64,000 nucleotides of DNA from contig OZ038471.1 in the NCBI GenBank assembly GCA_964036295.1, forward strand, positions 8,410,684 to 8,474,683, in the 5' to 3' direction. The translations under genes were made by a program, and so were the position numbers. A model generated the notes under the pieces. That model ran no database searches. It was not told the DNA's origin and worked only from the letters and a program-made list of their open reading frames with translations. This stretch comes from Plumapathes pennacea. Its lineage: Eukaryota > Cnidaria > Anthozoa > Antipatharia > Myriopathidae. Positions 44,115-56,171 of this stretch are shown here, in pieces (within the stretch, counting starts at the first letter, position 1; every line of letters starts with the position of its first letter).

Positions 44115-44640
44115 TGTATGTCTTTTTTTTCAATAAGGGACCGTTGCTAGCAGAGTAGCCGTTAATTTAGCTGCTTTGTACACATATCACATGTATTTAG
44201 TAACGTAGGACTTATCAAGAAGGTTCTTTTAAGACGTCAGAACGATGAAATAATGAAAAGAACTGTCGATCGTAGTTGAACAATTAATCACTAATGACCG
44301 TTACTTATTCCTTGGCATTCATTGTAGCAGTTACATCCGGCGCTATTTGAAAGGTTTAAGTCGGCCGACGGTCAACGGTCGGCCAATCGTCCGTCGGTTG
44401 TCGACCGACGGTCATTGTTCGACCGAGCGTCGGCCGACAGGCGGCCGACGTTCAGCAAGAGGATCAAACAGATTTTTTTCACCGACTGTCGACCGACTGT
44501 CACTGACAGTCGGCCGACCGTCGCTAGTTGAACGGTCGACGGTTGGTCGACAGTCGACCGACACCACATCGACAGTCGGTCGACGGTTGATCGACAATCG
44601 GTCGACGATCGGCCGATGTCACCTATATGATACATGATCC

Positions 44641-47154
44641 TTAACGTGCAACGCAACAATGTTGCGCGACAAGTTGCACAGTTGCCCGTATTACTGCACC
44701 TTAAGGCGTGCCTTCCCCTTAGCAATGTGAACCACTCTCCATCGCAAATGAATAATCATTATCGGGGGACATGGGGGCCAAAGGCATTGGGAGTAGAGAG
44801 AATGGAGTGTTCAATCATTCCCAATGTCATAGCTCTGAATTGCTCAGATATGGTACCCGTTACGTTCTTGGAGCGAGCGTTTTTTGTTATAGTCTTACCG
44901 ACCGCTTCTCTTGATCAGTGCACGACTACCAGCCCGCAGTGCTTTTTACTGTGTACGTCATAATCAATGCCAGGGAACCCCAACCACAATCTCATGCGTG
45001 GCACTAAGGCGTGACGGAGCAGTTTTTCGCATGGCACACTGATATTTTCTGCGGCCTTCTAACATGCCGAGGATGCTCCCGGCGAGTACATGTTTTTGGA
45101 CAATGAAAAGCGAGTTATGTTGCAAGCTGCATACTCCGTACAACAAATCCGGAAAAAAAGGAACTGTTTTCGACTAAACTCTAACGTCACGACGACCGCT
45201 TGATGTTGATCTGTGCATGATCAAACTGGGTATTTAGTCTTTTCGACTCATTTTTGCGTTTTAGTGTGGAGAACAAAAACGATTCGAAAACGATACAATG
45301 TGGACGGAGAAATCAGTTTTGAAAACAAAAAAACGCCTTGCGTTTTTAGTGAAAACGGATGAATGTGGACAGAGCCTTATGCAGTATGAGGCAACCTGCA
45401 TAGAGGATCCTCAGAGTTCGAACGGCGTGACTGGACAGATCTCCGCTCACGTAAACTTTGGCTGGGCTTGGCTGCGTACATGGAGTGTACTCAACAAAAA
45501 GATATCTACAAACGGCTACGCTCGCGAGTGCAGTGCTGCCATGCAAGGTAGGTCTAAGTGTATGACACCATTGGAGCCGAGTAGCCAAGTACAACAAGTG
45601 AGCCTGCAAATACAGACCCTTCATTTCCGCCTGACGTGCAGGCTACATAGCTACTTTAGTTCATGAGCTGATCGATAGCTCAGTTATTAGAAACACTTTT
45701 AGAGCTTGGCAGAAACCGGTACTGTCAATAAGAAAGTCACCATAGACAGAAGGATCAGTCTGAAACCAGCTTCTTCTAAAAACCATCATTCGCTGACAAA
45801 ATGTGCTCTCAAATGTGCCTACACTAAAAAAAGAAAAACAACTCCAATTAATAATCCAGAAGACCCAGAGCCGGCCTGAAGAGATCCTTTATTGAGATTG
45901 AACGGACCGGAGATCCTATAATGACCATTAATCTATAACACTATAACTGATTTGAGTGGCAGTCTCTCAACGGAGGTACTAAAAGAAGAAGAAGAAGAAG
46001 AAAGAGGGTGAGGGGTCCATTCGCACGGCGGTCTTATCACCGAAATTCTATCTATCCAATGGTTTTGAAGTATTATTTGAAAGTATACGAGCGCCTTACA
46101 AGCATCAGGGCAGCAAGCTAACTAGTCTGATAAAAAATGTTTAAACGCTTCTGGAACTAAGGGAAAAAGAGCTACAACCACCAAACTTGGGCATGTTTAT
46201 GAGTGCTCTATAGAGAAGACAACTGTGATTTTAGAATTGGCTGAAGTCCATTCACAAACGTGTATAATATTTGACCGTTAAGTGCCAATTGCGTTACTTA
46301 AAGCCGTTTTGTCACATTGTGTGCTTAGGAACTGTATTCTGCCTGATATCAGAGCATCATGCAGTGTAACAAGCATGCGATACGTGTTTCAGACCTCGGA
46401 GATAACAGTTTCATTCTTTTTATTAACCGGTACGACATTCTCGAGTGAAATTTGATTCTTTGTTTGACCTCGTCTGGCCCAGTTTGTCATTACTCCCATC
46501 AATACTCCACAGTAAAATGCTGAATAAAAAAATTCAAGACATTTTCAACAAAACTGTAAACGCGATATGTTTGACAAACGTTAGGTAAATCTTTCAATGC
46601 ATTTTTTACTAATTTCACGACAGAATTTTTTTGTGTTTAGAACATTACTCCCATGTAGTCAAACAAAGAAGTTGAACCTAATTATCTCTTTTGTTGTTGT
46701 TCAGCGGAGTATTGTTGTTTTTCCTTCTATACGAGGGAAACATTAAGCGGATTATGCACCAATATGGGCTTTAGATATAACTATTCACGGTAATACACTT
46801 TTCCGGTTTTTAACTGTTTCAAAACGGCCGAATTTGAACCACAACTACGGAGTATTGTCTGGTGTAATGCTGAGCAATCTCCTTCTGACGTCACATGAAC
46901 AGTTGTCGCCGCCATAACACGGCTATTCGCAAGCTGGATGAATTATTATTCGATTCGTCAAAATATCAGGTGTTATAAGCAAGTCCTACAACAACAATCC
47001 GTGAATGAAACTTGCCGTTACAGTGAATTTCCGCCGCTAAACAGCTGCATCCCGGTACCAGACTCGGCATACGTGAATACTGCATTCCCTTTCAAGTAGG
47101 AAAATCAACGAGGATCCATTTCCTTTACACTAAATATCTTTAACATCTTTTCAA
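44641..47154. other. non-coding region with a possible hAT-type end
   Basis: No coding segment recognised. TGTGGACAGAGCC ending near 45377, preceded by AAAACGCCTTGCGTTTTTAG and AAACGGATGAATG, resembles one terminus of hAT-type non-autonomous elements; the other end is not seen. A short (GAA)n lies at 45984-46003. Confidence 0.35.
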
Positions 47155-47163
47155 TACAGTCAA

Positions 47164-48334
47164 CAACCTCGTTCCCAGGTTCTTTCATCTCCCGGCCCCC
47201 GCCCCCGAAGAAAGACCCTGGTTCAGGCTGGTCACGTGCCTTGCTTACAAAGATAATCCGTTGGGAGGGGTCCCCCTGTCAAAGAAATTTGTCGTGGTGT
47301 GCGTTTGTCAAATCAAAACGAGGCTGGCACAAACGACACAAATCAGCCACGCTTTTTGGCAAGCTTCCTATAAAAGGGCGCTTCCCAGGGAAGCGCAGAG
47401 CCGCTTGTCAATCAGCAGCGACCGAGACAACAGCTCCTATTAGTAAAAAGCCAAAAATGTCCAAATTTTGTTTTTCCTTGTACTTGAATACCACGCAAAA
47501 CAAGATAATGTTGCCTCACCAATTTTGCCATCACATAAACATTCATTTTGAGTGCAATGTGAGTAAAATCCAAGAATAATCTTCAAAGTAAAAAATTAAA
47601 TATGCTTGGTGGGCAGCCATGCGTCGCATTGCACCGCGAAATTCAAAATGTACTTTGGCAGCCAAGAGAAAAATTTCGTTTCAAACCCTTCCGTCCAGGA
47701 CTCCACATTAAAGTTGCCCGTATGTGTTTAATTTTAGGTATACTTTTAGTTGCTGCAGAGAAATTTCATGGACAGAGCGACTTCTGAACGCTGTGGACGC
47801 ACATGCGATTCAACAAACATTATGCAAATTTGATGTCGAAAGAGGCGGCCAACGGCCTTTTATAGCGCACCTTCGTGTTTAAATGCATCTTTTCACCCTT
47901 CCGAAGGAGCCTTGACTCTCGAAATTACCTTTTTGAAAGCTCTGAAGTTGTCGAGGCGTCTTTCACATGGTCTGCAGATTAAATGCGGCAAACCTTCGCT
48001 CTGTGGCAACGAGCTGCTGTAAAACTCTTTCGCTGTTTCGAGAAGTGCCTTATTAGCTCAGTTTTCTGCATACGTTTTTGCAGTGGTCTCCCACAGAACT
48101 ACAAGGCCTGCAACAACTTGACGCAGCGTAAACTACATGGGAGGTGTTAAATTTTTATATCCAAATTTTTCTTTCCCCAGTAGACAAAGTAAAGTAAATT
48201 TCCGACTTAACGGCCCCTCCCTTGGTTTCCTTTTTTGCAACCGGCCAGATTCTGGCCGACACGTGACCAGCCTGAACCAGGGTCTTTCTTCGGGGGCGGG
48301 GCCCGGGAGATGAAAGAGCCTGGGAACGAGGTTG
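47164..48334. mobile_element. 1.17-kb non-autonomous DNA element with 76-bp TIRs and 9-bp target duplication
   Basis: TIRs of about 76 bp: CAACCTCGTTCCCAGGTTCT at the left and the inverted counterpart of AGAGCCTGGGAACGAGGTTG at the right, with matching on through TTTCATCTCCCGG, CCCCGCCCCCGAAGAAAGAC and CCTGGTTCAGGCTGGTCACG. The 9-bp sequence TACAGTCAA directly flanks both ends (47155-47163 and 48335-48343). The interior has no recognisable transposase. A 9-bp duplication would suit Mutator-like or Merlin-like enzymes. Confidence 0.9.
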
Positions 48335-51300
48335 TACAGTCAATCGTCTTACTGTAAAATGTAGCTACTTAAAAATATATAAATTTCCTGTCACCAGAGC
48401 TTTTAACCTTTAGAAGCCTAATGTGGGCCCTATTTTCTGCTAGCGGACAGTTTCTCGTCCCCCCCCCCCCCCCCCCCCTTCAATGTTGGGTAGTTGAGCA
48501 TGGTTCGGCTTATAGCTGCACCACGGGCCAACATTGAATGGAGGGGAGGGGGAGGGACTTGAAAACAAGAAATATGAGACCCCCATAGGTTGTACGGATT
48601 TACATTGTGCTTCGTTTGCCGAAAGAGGAGTGAACACTCGACAAAAGGAAATACTGTTTTCGACAACGAACGTATAAGCGCGGCGGTCGGGGTTGGTCGC
48701 AGAAGTCGATCTTTTCCTCTTAATTTCATTATTTAGTTCATCCAGTGAAGGGTTACAACTGTACTCGAGCGAAGCAACACGTCAAGTTTACCAAAATTCC
48801 ACTGTTTGCGCAAAAATATCTAATCGGATCAGTCAGTTCTCGATAAAAGTACTGGCGTTAAAAAATATCAACTCAAACAGTTTTAACAGTTTTAGTAGTT
48901 TTTGTTTGCTTAAACGCAATAAAAATAAATTGACCGCTGGTACACAAATTAACTACTTTTTCGTGGTCAAAAATCGTGTTATCCCAGAAAATATTAATGA
49001 ATAAAAATCATCTGATTTTTGATGCATTCTGAATCTGCATGGGGCGGAGTAATCACATATCATACATCTGACCATTTAGGCGAGGGGACATCTACATACG
49101 AATATCGTATTTCCAGTATATAGAAGCGCTCAGGATATATTGTTTAATTTAAGACCCCTCTGGAACTTTCGATTGAGCGCGCTTTGCACGGCTGGCCAGA
49201 AGGTATAGCTTGAATCTATTCCCTAGATACATAATGAACTGTTTCCTGACAGCATATTTATACACTACAAACAGTAAACGTGTACATCCTTTGGGGACAA
49301 ACTTAGCAAATATTGCAGCAGACCTCTGTACATCCGGTTGGGTACATGAGCTTTGAATTCACCGAATTACTTTTAATGCAAAATGGGCAATACTTAGACA
49401 CACCAGATTCTGATGTGATTCGGAAAGCTTTCTTATTTTTATGATCTGTGGCTTGTTTATAAGTTCGCACGCGTCAAATGAGAAGATATAATACAAACTC
49501 AAAGAAAAGTATTGTGCGCTATTTGCGTCAAGAGCCACTAAATAAGACAAGTAGGACTCTGCGTTCCACATATCGTGTCACCGGCAGCAACATATGCTTG
49601 AGAGATTCCTTGCAGCTCAGGAGCACTTCAAAACTGGAGTGACAGCGAGACAAAGGCCTGGGCAACCGGTCGCAGTATTCAAGTGGTTTCAAGTGATAAA
49701 AGTATTCGTCTGGCTAATCTGATGACCACCTTTTTGCATTAGGGTAGCCATTTTGTACTTATAGTATAAATATCCAGGATTCACGAGATTCACTGTCATA
49801 TTCAAAGACTTTTCGGGCCATAACCGCCTTCTAAATGAAAAATCGGTCGAGGTCAGGCCTTAATTGTACGCAGCCAGAAGGGCGAGCCGAAATGATACTT
49901 TAGTCGGGAAGGATACTTACTTAATCATTTTGCGATAATTTAAGAGTGGAAGTATCCAGATTGTTGTCATAGGTGTCAAGGTGTGGTAAACAAGTGAGCC
50001 ATTGACCTTGACGTTCTATATGCCTGCCATCCACAAACGCTTTAAACCATTTTGACTAATCGATCCAGTGCATAATACATTATGTTTCAATGTGATTGGG
50101 TCAATTTCGACCAGGTGATAGTTGGTGAGGGCAAGGAAAGACAAGCACATTTTAATAACGTATACAGAAAAGGAAAGCCGGATCGATGAAACAAGCTGAA
50201 AAACGACAAGAACGCAACGTTGATCTCGACAAAGACGGTGTCAAGGAGAAACAGTCGAATATCTCGCCTTCCTTGTAAAAGCGTACGTGCTAGATATAAG
50301 TAGATAACTCTTAAGTGATCTGACATCGACTGGAAACAGGAAGATTTTACTATCATCACATCTTCAGAGGGCCATTAACTCACTGGCTTTCTTCTGACGA
50401 TATCACCATTTCCTAAACTAAAGACTTTCTGGAGTGGTTAATAAAAATAAATAATAATATTATTGTAAGAGTCTTAATTCCCATCGCTAGAGGGTGCGTT
50501 TTGGATCGAACAAATAATATGAAATAAAATGATTAGCCTTGGCTAGTATAACTACTAACTACAATCTTGGAACATATCAACACTTAAACATTCCTACAAA
50601 TTATAGAATCTCACACGAATCCCACATCCTCAAACGAAATATATTCTTAAAAGCCTAAACCTAAATGTCTTATGGGTTCCCCCGAGAAGAAGTTGCGGAT
50701 GTCTCGACAAAATAAAGGAAGCACTTTCTGACTTATACCTATCATACATTTTTTAAACTGACTGTTGTAGCAATAAAGCACTTACAAAAAGGTCATTTGC
50801 ATGAGAAAAATAAGACGCGAACTATACGAGAAAGGCTCGCATAAGCTCGTATAAATGGTTCGTGCGCGCAATTGCCCTGACAGTACGTCCCGTGGTTTGT
50901 TACGTGCCTCTGAGAATCCTGGTAAAAATGTCATCCCGGACAGTCTCTTCACAAAATTGCGAGACTGAAGCAAAACGCTCGACTATGATGAAGAAAATCT
51001 AAAGATCTGTGTCCTCTTCGCTGAGGCTAAGTCTAGTACAACAAATTCTTCGCCTATTAAAGCCGCTAATCGAGAAACGAGCGGTTCGTCTCGACTAGCA
51101 TGTTCAATAATGTATTAACAATGAATAACCACATTCTAGAACACTGATTTGGGTCCGCGGAGCACCCAGAAAATTCCCTGATTCAACTCGACCACCTCTT
51201 GATTTTTGTACATTGCCTTACATGTCAAGCAACACTGAGACGGAGGAGGGAGTGACGATAGGGCTCCACAGTTTGGGTGCAGATTGTAGTTTAACTTTTT

Positions 51301-51556
51301 CCCTTCACTCCCGACAGTATAAAGACTCAAGCAAACTTTCGAAATGACAACAAGAAGACTATGGGAGAGATTAAGTGCCACTAACTGGGTTCAAAAACTA
51401 AAATTCATTTAAACTTCTGCAGGTGTATTGTCCAAAAGTAGGCTAACATTTACTGTAAGCTCCCTCGACATAACCGGTTTAGCCTTTATCTATAACTAAA
51501 ATAATACAGAATTGACTTGGATAATGCAATGGCCAATGTCTCAGGAGTTTTGTTTT
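48335..51556. other. non-coding region with a C run and a small hairpin
   Basis: A C run at 48459-48478 is followed by TTCAATGTTGG and, 49 bp on, its inverse CCAACATTGAA, making a small inverted repeat. Apart from that, no coding segment or RNA gene was recognised in about 3 kb. Confidence 0.4.
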
Positions 51557-51733
51557 AATCTTTCACTCTCAAGTTAACTTAATGCAGATTCCTCCCAATC
51601 AATCAAAAGGAAAATGTATATGAGCGACGCAGTCAGAGTGACAGTTCAATCAGCTGTCATCTCAGCAAGATATTAAATGCCAAGTTCTCCATACTGTATT
51701 GTGTCTCGAGCACTGAGAGACTGAAAGAGAAAA
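51557..51733. repeat. dispersed TIR repeat, copy 3 (CCCTTTCACTC family)
   Basis: TAATCTTTCACTCTCAAGTT at the left, then ATGCAGATTC, CAGCTGTCATCTCAGCAAGA and AGTTCTCCATACTGTATTG, aligned in order with copies 1 and 2. The right end (GAGAGACTGAAAGAG) is degenerate. Confidence 0.6.
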
Positions 51734-52054
51734 TTGACACTGGTCAACGTATTAACTGCTTTCTTGTCCAGAATGTTCAATAAAGAGCGCAGCTTAAGGT
51801 CACTCCGGAGTTTCATCGGGCGCACTCGTCCATAACAAACTTTGGATCATAACTTTCTTGGCTTTTATGCGATTCCTATAAAATTTTGAGGAACGTTGCA
51901 GCTATCATTCAGCAATTATATGATTGAATTCAATTTAACTGGGGAAAAATATTTTTAGAGTGATATTATAGCTTAAGTGGACAGCACTTTTTGAACAAAA
52001 TCGCACCCAGTGAAAAATTTTGCTGGTATATTTTTGTTAAACTCCTGGAATCAG

Positions 52055-52212
52055 CTTATATTAACAGAATACATACCTTAACCAAGTTTCAGCAAAATCG
52101 TCGGAGCAGAGGGAAAATTCATGGCAAAATTTTGATGGTTTTATTACCTCCGCTCTTCTGCTCCGACGATTTTTCTGAAACTTGGTTAAGATATGTATCA
52201 AGTCAATATAAA
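52055..52212. repeat. ~158-bp hairpin repeat
   Basis: CTTAACCAAGTTTCAGCAAA then ATCGTCGGAGCAGAGG in the left arm pairs with CTGCTCCGACGAT and TTTCTGAAACTTGGTTAAG in the right arm. Weaker pairing continues outward (TTATATTAAC against GTCAATATAA). A fold-back MITE. Confidence 0.82.
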
Positions 52213-55200
52213 TTATAATATGAACATGCGCATCTGCAATGAGTTCCTATTAGTCAACCCACATGCTGCGTGAAATCGGAAGGGAACTCTCCCACACATC
52301 TATTTCTTGGAGAAACCTTATACATTCAGCTTATACATTCAAGTGGAAAGAAAAAAGAAACCATATATATTTAAAAGAACTGCTTCGTCACTGGAAATTC
52401 AGAAGCAATATTTGCTATGTTGTCATTATGTGTGTTGGCCGGTTGTGTGCACGACACACTGGTTTCCCATGTGGTGTACGTGGTGTTTTTTATTGCGTAT
52501 AAAATGGAGTACCATTTGTTTAATTTGCTTCCCGGAGCCTGTTTATTTGTTATATTGTATTTATGTTGTATTTATTTAGCACATGCTTTTAGGGGCGTAT
52601 CGATTATAATGGCAAAAACTTATCCGTCGAACAACAGCGAATCCGGTCCAATTATATTAAATGACTTGGAAAACGAAATCACTTTGAAAACATCCGTGTG
52701 CTTACTGGCTGGCACATAAAATGAAAGGCATTTGCCAACATATGCATCGCAATACTTTGACCTTGAATATTGTTCCATTTCTGGGAAACGGTTGCACAGT
52801 TTACCCTTGAATGCATGAGAGATGACTATTCCTTGTCGATACATTATGAGCCGTGTGATCTCCATAACAGACTTTACACGGTCGCGAGGCGCTGCTCTGT
52901 AAACCCTAGTGGTGAGTATTGAACTCATAGTAAAATCCGCCAAGGAATAAAATAAATAGGATGATAGCGACCTCCCGAGTGGCGTCTGAGAATTTACGAT
53001 GTTTTGGCGCCAAGAAGGGGTCACCTGTATGTTGGTCGACTATTAGCTGCTGCGACTGTTTTGTCACTGAGACAGCTCCTTAGTCAGACAACAGTTTTCG
53101 GCGCCATGTGACGCTTACATTTTCAGTCGCTTTCGGCTATTTCTTCTTCTCAACTCTATACCGCAGTGATCGTGATAAGAGAAAGATCACTCAGAGCGGC
53201 CTGATAACGACGACGTGAGCAGCTGTTGATCATTATTTTCGACGGTAAGCTTTGTGAAATTTAGGGGGGGGGGGGGGGGGTGTAGGGACAAAGCATGCAA
53301 GTGCAATGCACAATCTCTGGCTAGAAGCTATCTATGAACCTGCATCAATCTGATTCCGCTTTTGTGAGCGTAACTATCCAGCAACAGGACCGACAGTATA
53401 CCCCAGTCAGTATATATCAATCTGTAAAATCGGAGGGAACGGCCGTAGGACTGCAACAACAGAATATTATCCGTTTATAGCGCCATCTCTATGAAGTGGA
53501 CAGAAACGCTGCCGAATGGGAATAATTTTCTGTGTGTGTTCTTAGTATACGAATCATATACTCGAAGCTGTCCAGTTCAATTAACGGCTTTAAAAATGCA
53601 AAAAATCGACACGACAGCTGAGACAACAACTGTGACTTTGAATATGCATTTCAGAGCTTTAGTTTAGGCAGTAAGGCTCCGGTCGCACTCGTAACTTTAA
53701 CGACATAAATACTATCGACATTTGCATCATTTGAAGCGCAAACAGCGCACCAGAAATAAATGTTAGCAAGTCGCTACCAAACATTGAAGATGCCGTCGTA
53801 TTGCTCTCGATGCTGAGTTATTATCGACTAAATTTCCCACTGCGTCCGGGCCCTAAGTTATACAGTTTAGTTTCACTTTACAGTTAGTTCTCTGGGTTGA
53901 ATTAAATCAGTAAATGGTTAGGAATTCCTTACTTACTTCAGTGTAAAATCAAGTTTACCACCGACACTATTCGTACTCTTTGGCTTCTACTTTGTGACAA
54001 AATTATCAGAAATCCTAATAATCGGAAGCCTGGAAAAAATGAGACAGTGCTATACTGCTATACTTTAGTTCGCGGAATTTATGAGATTTTATAGTCAGCG
54101 GGCTAGGCCTAGCTCAAATTTGTACGAGCACAGCCCCAGTCTGTACACGTAACTAACAGTCATTTTACACTCTACAACGAAGGACGTGACAACAGATTGA
54201 CAAGTTGACATATTTCAAGAGTACACTATAGATTGACAGCAAATATGAATTGTTTTGCGTTTTTTTTTCTTTCTTTTATTCATTTGGGATTACTGGCAGG
54301 TCACTGAGATCGGTAGCATAATCTGGACGCAGATTCTGCCAAAATCCGTCGCACATTGTTCTGAGATCCTCGGTTTCAGCGTCACTACAGCTGTGGAGAA
54401 CACAATCTTAAAAACTTACTTCCTATTCTTAACATTTAATAGTGGCTGCATATCATCAGCCACTATATGGCACTGGGAAATATATAAATCACAACACATT
54501 GATCTGTCGAGTTTGGTAATCCATGATTACTGGGAAGAAAAAAGAGTCCTATAATCTTATAAAGCAAGAAACTGTTCCCCTCTCAGCGCCATTTCAAAAA
54601 TGTTGCCAAATTTACAAGCTCGTTAATAATATCTCGGGAAATACTCCAAGAGAAAATATTGCACAGGAAACTGTAGGAAAAATAGTGTTTTTCACCTGTC
54701 ATCAATATTATTGATTCAATCGCAAGGCGAGAACCTCTTATGAACGGCACTTATTGCCCATGGCGGTGACAAGGAGTCTAGCAGGTTCCTCAAATAAGAC
54801 GAGCAACCCCACAGAGTGAGGCAGGTTTGTTTAAATCTCCCGTGCCGCTCCCAGCGTGAAGAGCGCAAATTTAATAAGGTACTTTGTTCCCCTGACGTCG
54901 GCTGTCAGCATGGACTATCACTATGAGTGAAAGTGTCAATAAAAGCACTGGAAGGCTGCATCTGATGGCCTGTCCAAAGCACTCCTTCTTCATAATGGCC
55001 CCACTTATAATGCAATATGTTAGAATTTGGAAATGAAAGTGCAAATCTGGGAAACCCCGACACCTCCTCCATGCAGCTGCTGTGCCTTGTTTTGCTGTCC
55101 GTCAGTGAACACAGGCGACATCTATCGTTTCTCAGCGTGGTGTCACGACTTCTTTCATCCATCACTGCCTCTCATTTTGCCCACAAAGATCTCTGATTTT

Positions 55201-56170
55201 GTACACGGAGTGCTAACTTCTAATTGAAAAGTACGAAAAAATATATATATATTTTGGATCTACTGGTCTATTTTTCCATGGCAGAGTTAGCAGAGGTATA
55301 CGAACTTCGAAATGGAATGTACCCTAAAGCAATGCACTATGATAAGTGATCTGCCGGCACTTGAAAGTTATCACTAAAGTGATAAAATAGAAACAATTAT
55401 TTATACTTGCAAAACACCGACTAATAGTTTTCAGTTGCGTCGGAAAGCGCCATAAAAAAACCCAGCTTTTTTACTAACTCGACAGCCTCCGCGGTATACT
55501 AAACTGATACAGCTTTTCAGTGCTCAAATATAAAACCTTCCAAAACGATCCTCGAAAAAATGGATTGTGGGAGGTTTCTGTCACACGAATACAAAACGAG
55601 ATACGGCGAGATTTGACGACTGAAATTTCTACCAAAAGTTCCGCCGTCTATAAAATACACAAGAAAAAAGAAAGGGGGGGGGGGGGGGGGTGTTTATATC
55701 CTCGGTTGCTGTGAAATTGAACACGGGAAGCTTCGGAAAGCACTGCTGTCAGTCTTTTTGAAAAGTACACGTTTATTGTAAATGTTCATTATGTTTGTAA
55801 GTGGGGCTATCTATTATCTACGACTGACTGCCACGTTATGTTACCCGATCGTTTAAAGGAAGGAAATGTTTGTGCTACTTAAAAATACCCTCACTCGTGC
55901 TTTTCTAGTGCTAAGGCTTTAACAGCTTGTCACCGGATGGTTTTAGCTACACGATTGTTGGGGCTTTCGTGCCCGGAAGGTTGGACACACTGTGGCTCCA
56001 ACTCGGCCGCGCTCCAATCACGTCGGCGCCGAGAGAGCACGCATTCACTGGACAAGCTCTTGAAAGAGAAAAGTCGACATTTCCGCAGCTCGACATCTTT
56101 GACACATTCGGCACGCTTTCATCTTGGCATGAAGCAATCAATAACAAGCCGTCTCAACCCAGAAAGTGTT
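52213..56170. other. non-coding region, nothing firm
   Basis: Open frames up to 134 codons occur on both strands (for example 52417-52719 plus and 52620-53024 minus) but overlap each other and show no domain. G runs at 53264-53280 and 55674-55690. Likely intergenic desert upstream of the zinc-finger gene. Confidence 0.4.
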
Positions 56171-56171
56171 T

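Larger units (their letters stand above)
42682..44640 (+). mobile_element. Merlin-type DNA transposon with GTCGAC-rich inverted arms
   Basis: The outer ends GGATCATGTATCACATAGGT and the inverted counterpart of ACCTATATGATACATGATCC are followed inward by GACATCGGCCGA on both sides. Behind them are arrays rich in GTCGACCGAC/GTCGGTCGAC units (about 42712-42880 and 44360-44620). The centre encodes a decayed transposase of the ISXO2/IS1016 type, the eukaryotic form of which is Merlin. I could not identify an 8-9 bp target duplication beside the ends. Confidence 0.8.

Noticed and set aside
42700-44630. CRISPR-like array reading of the GTCGAC repeats
   Set aside because: Units are short, irregular and without spacers, in an animal genome; they are transposon arms.
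44347-44725. Arg/Ser/Thr-rich open frames on both strands in the GTCGAC arrays
   Set aside because: They are translations of the array unit; palindromic units give open frames on both strands.
52417-53024. Overlapping frames of 100 and 134 codons on opposite strands
   Set aside because: Neither has a recognisable domain, signal, or repeated conservation, and they overlap; treated as chance frames.
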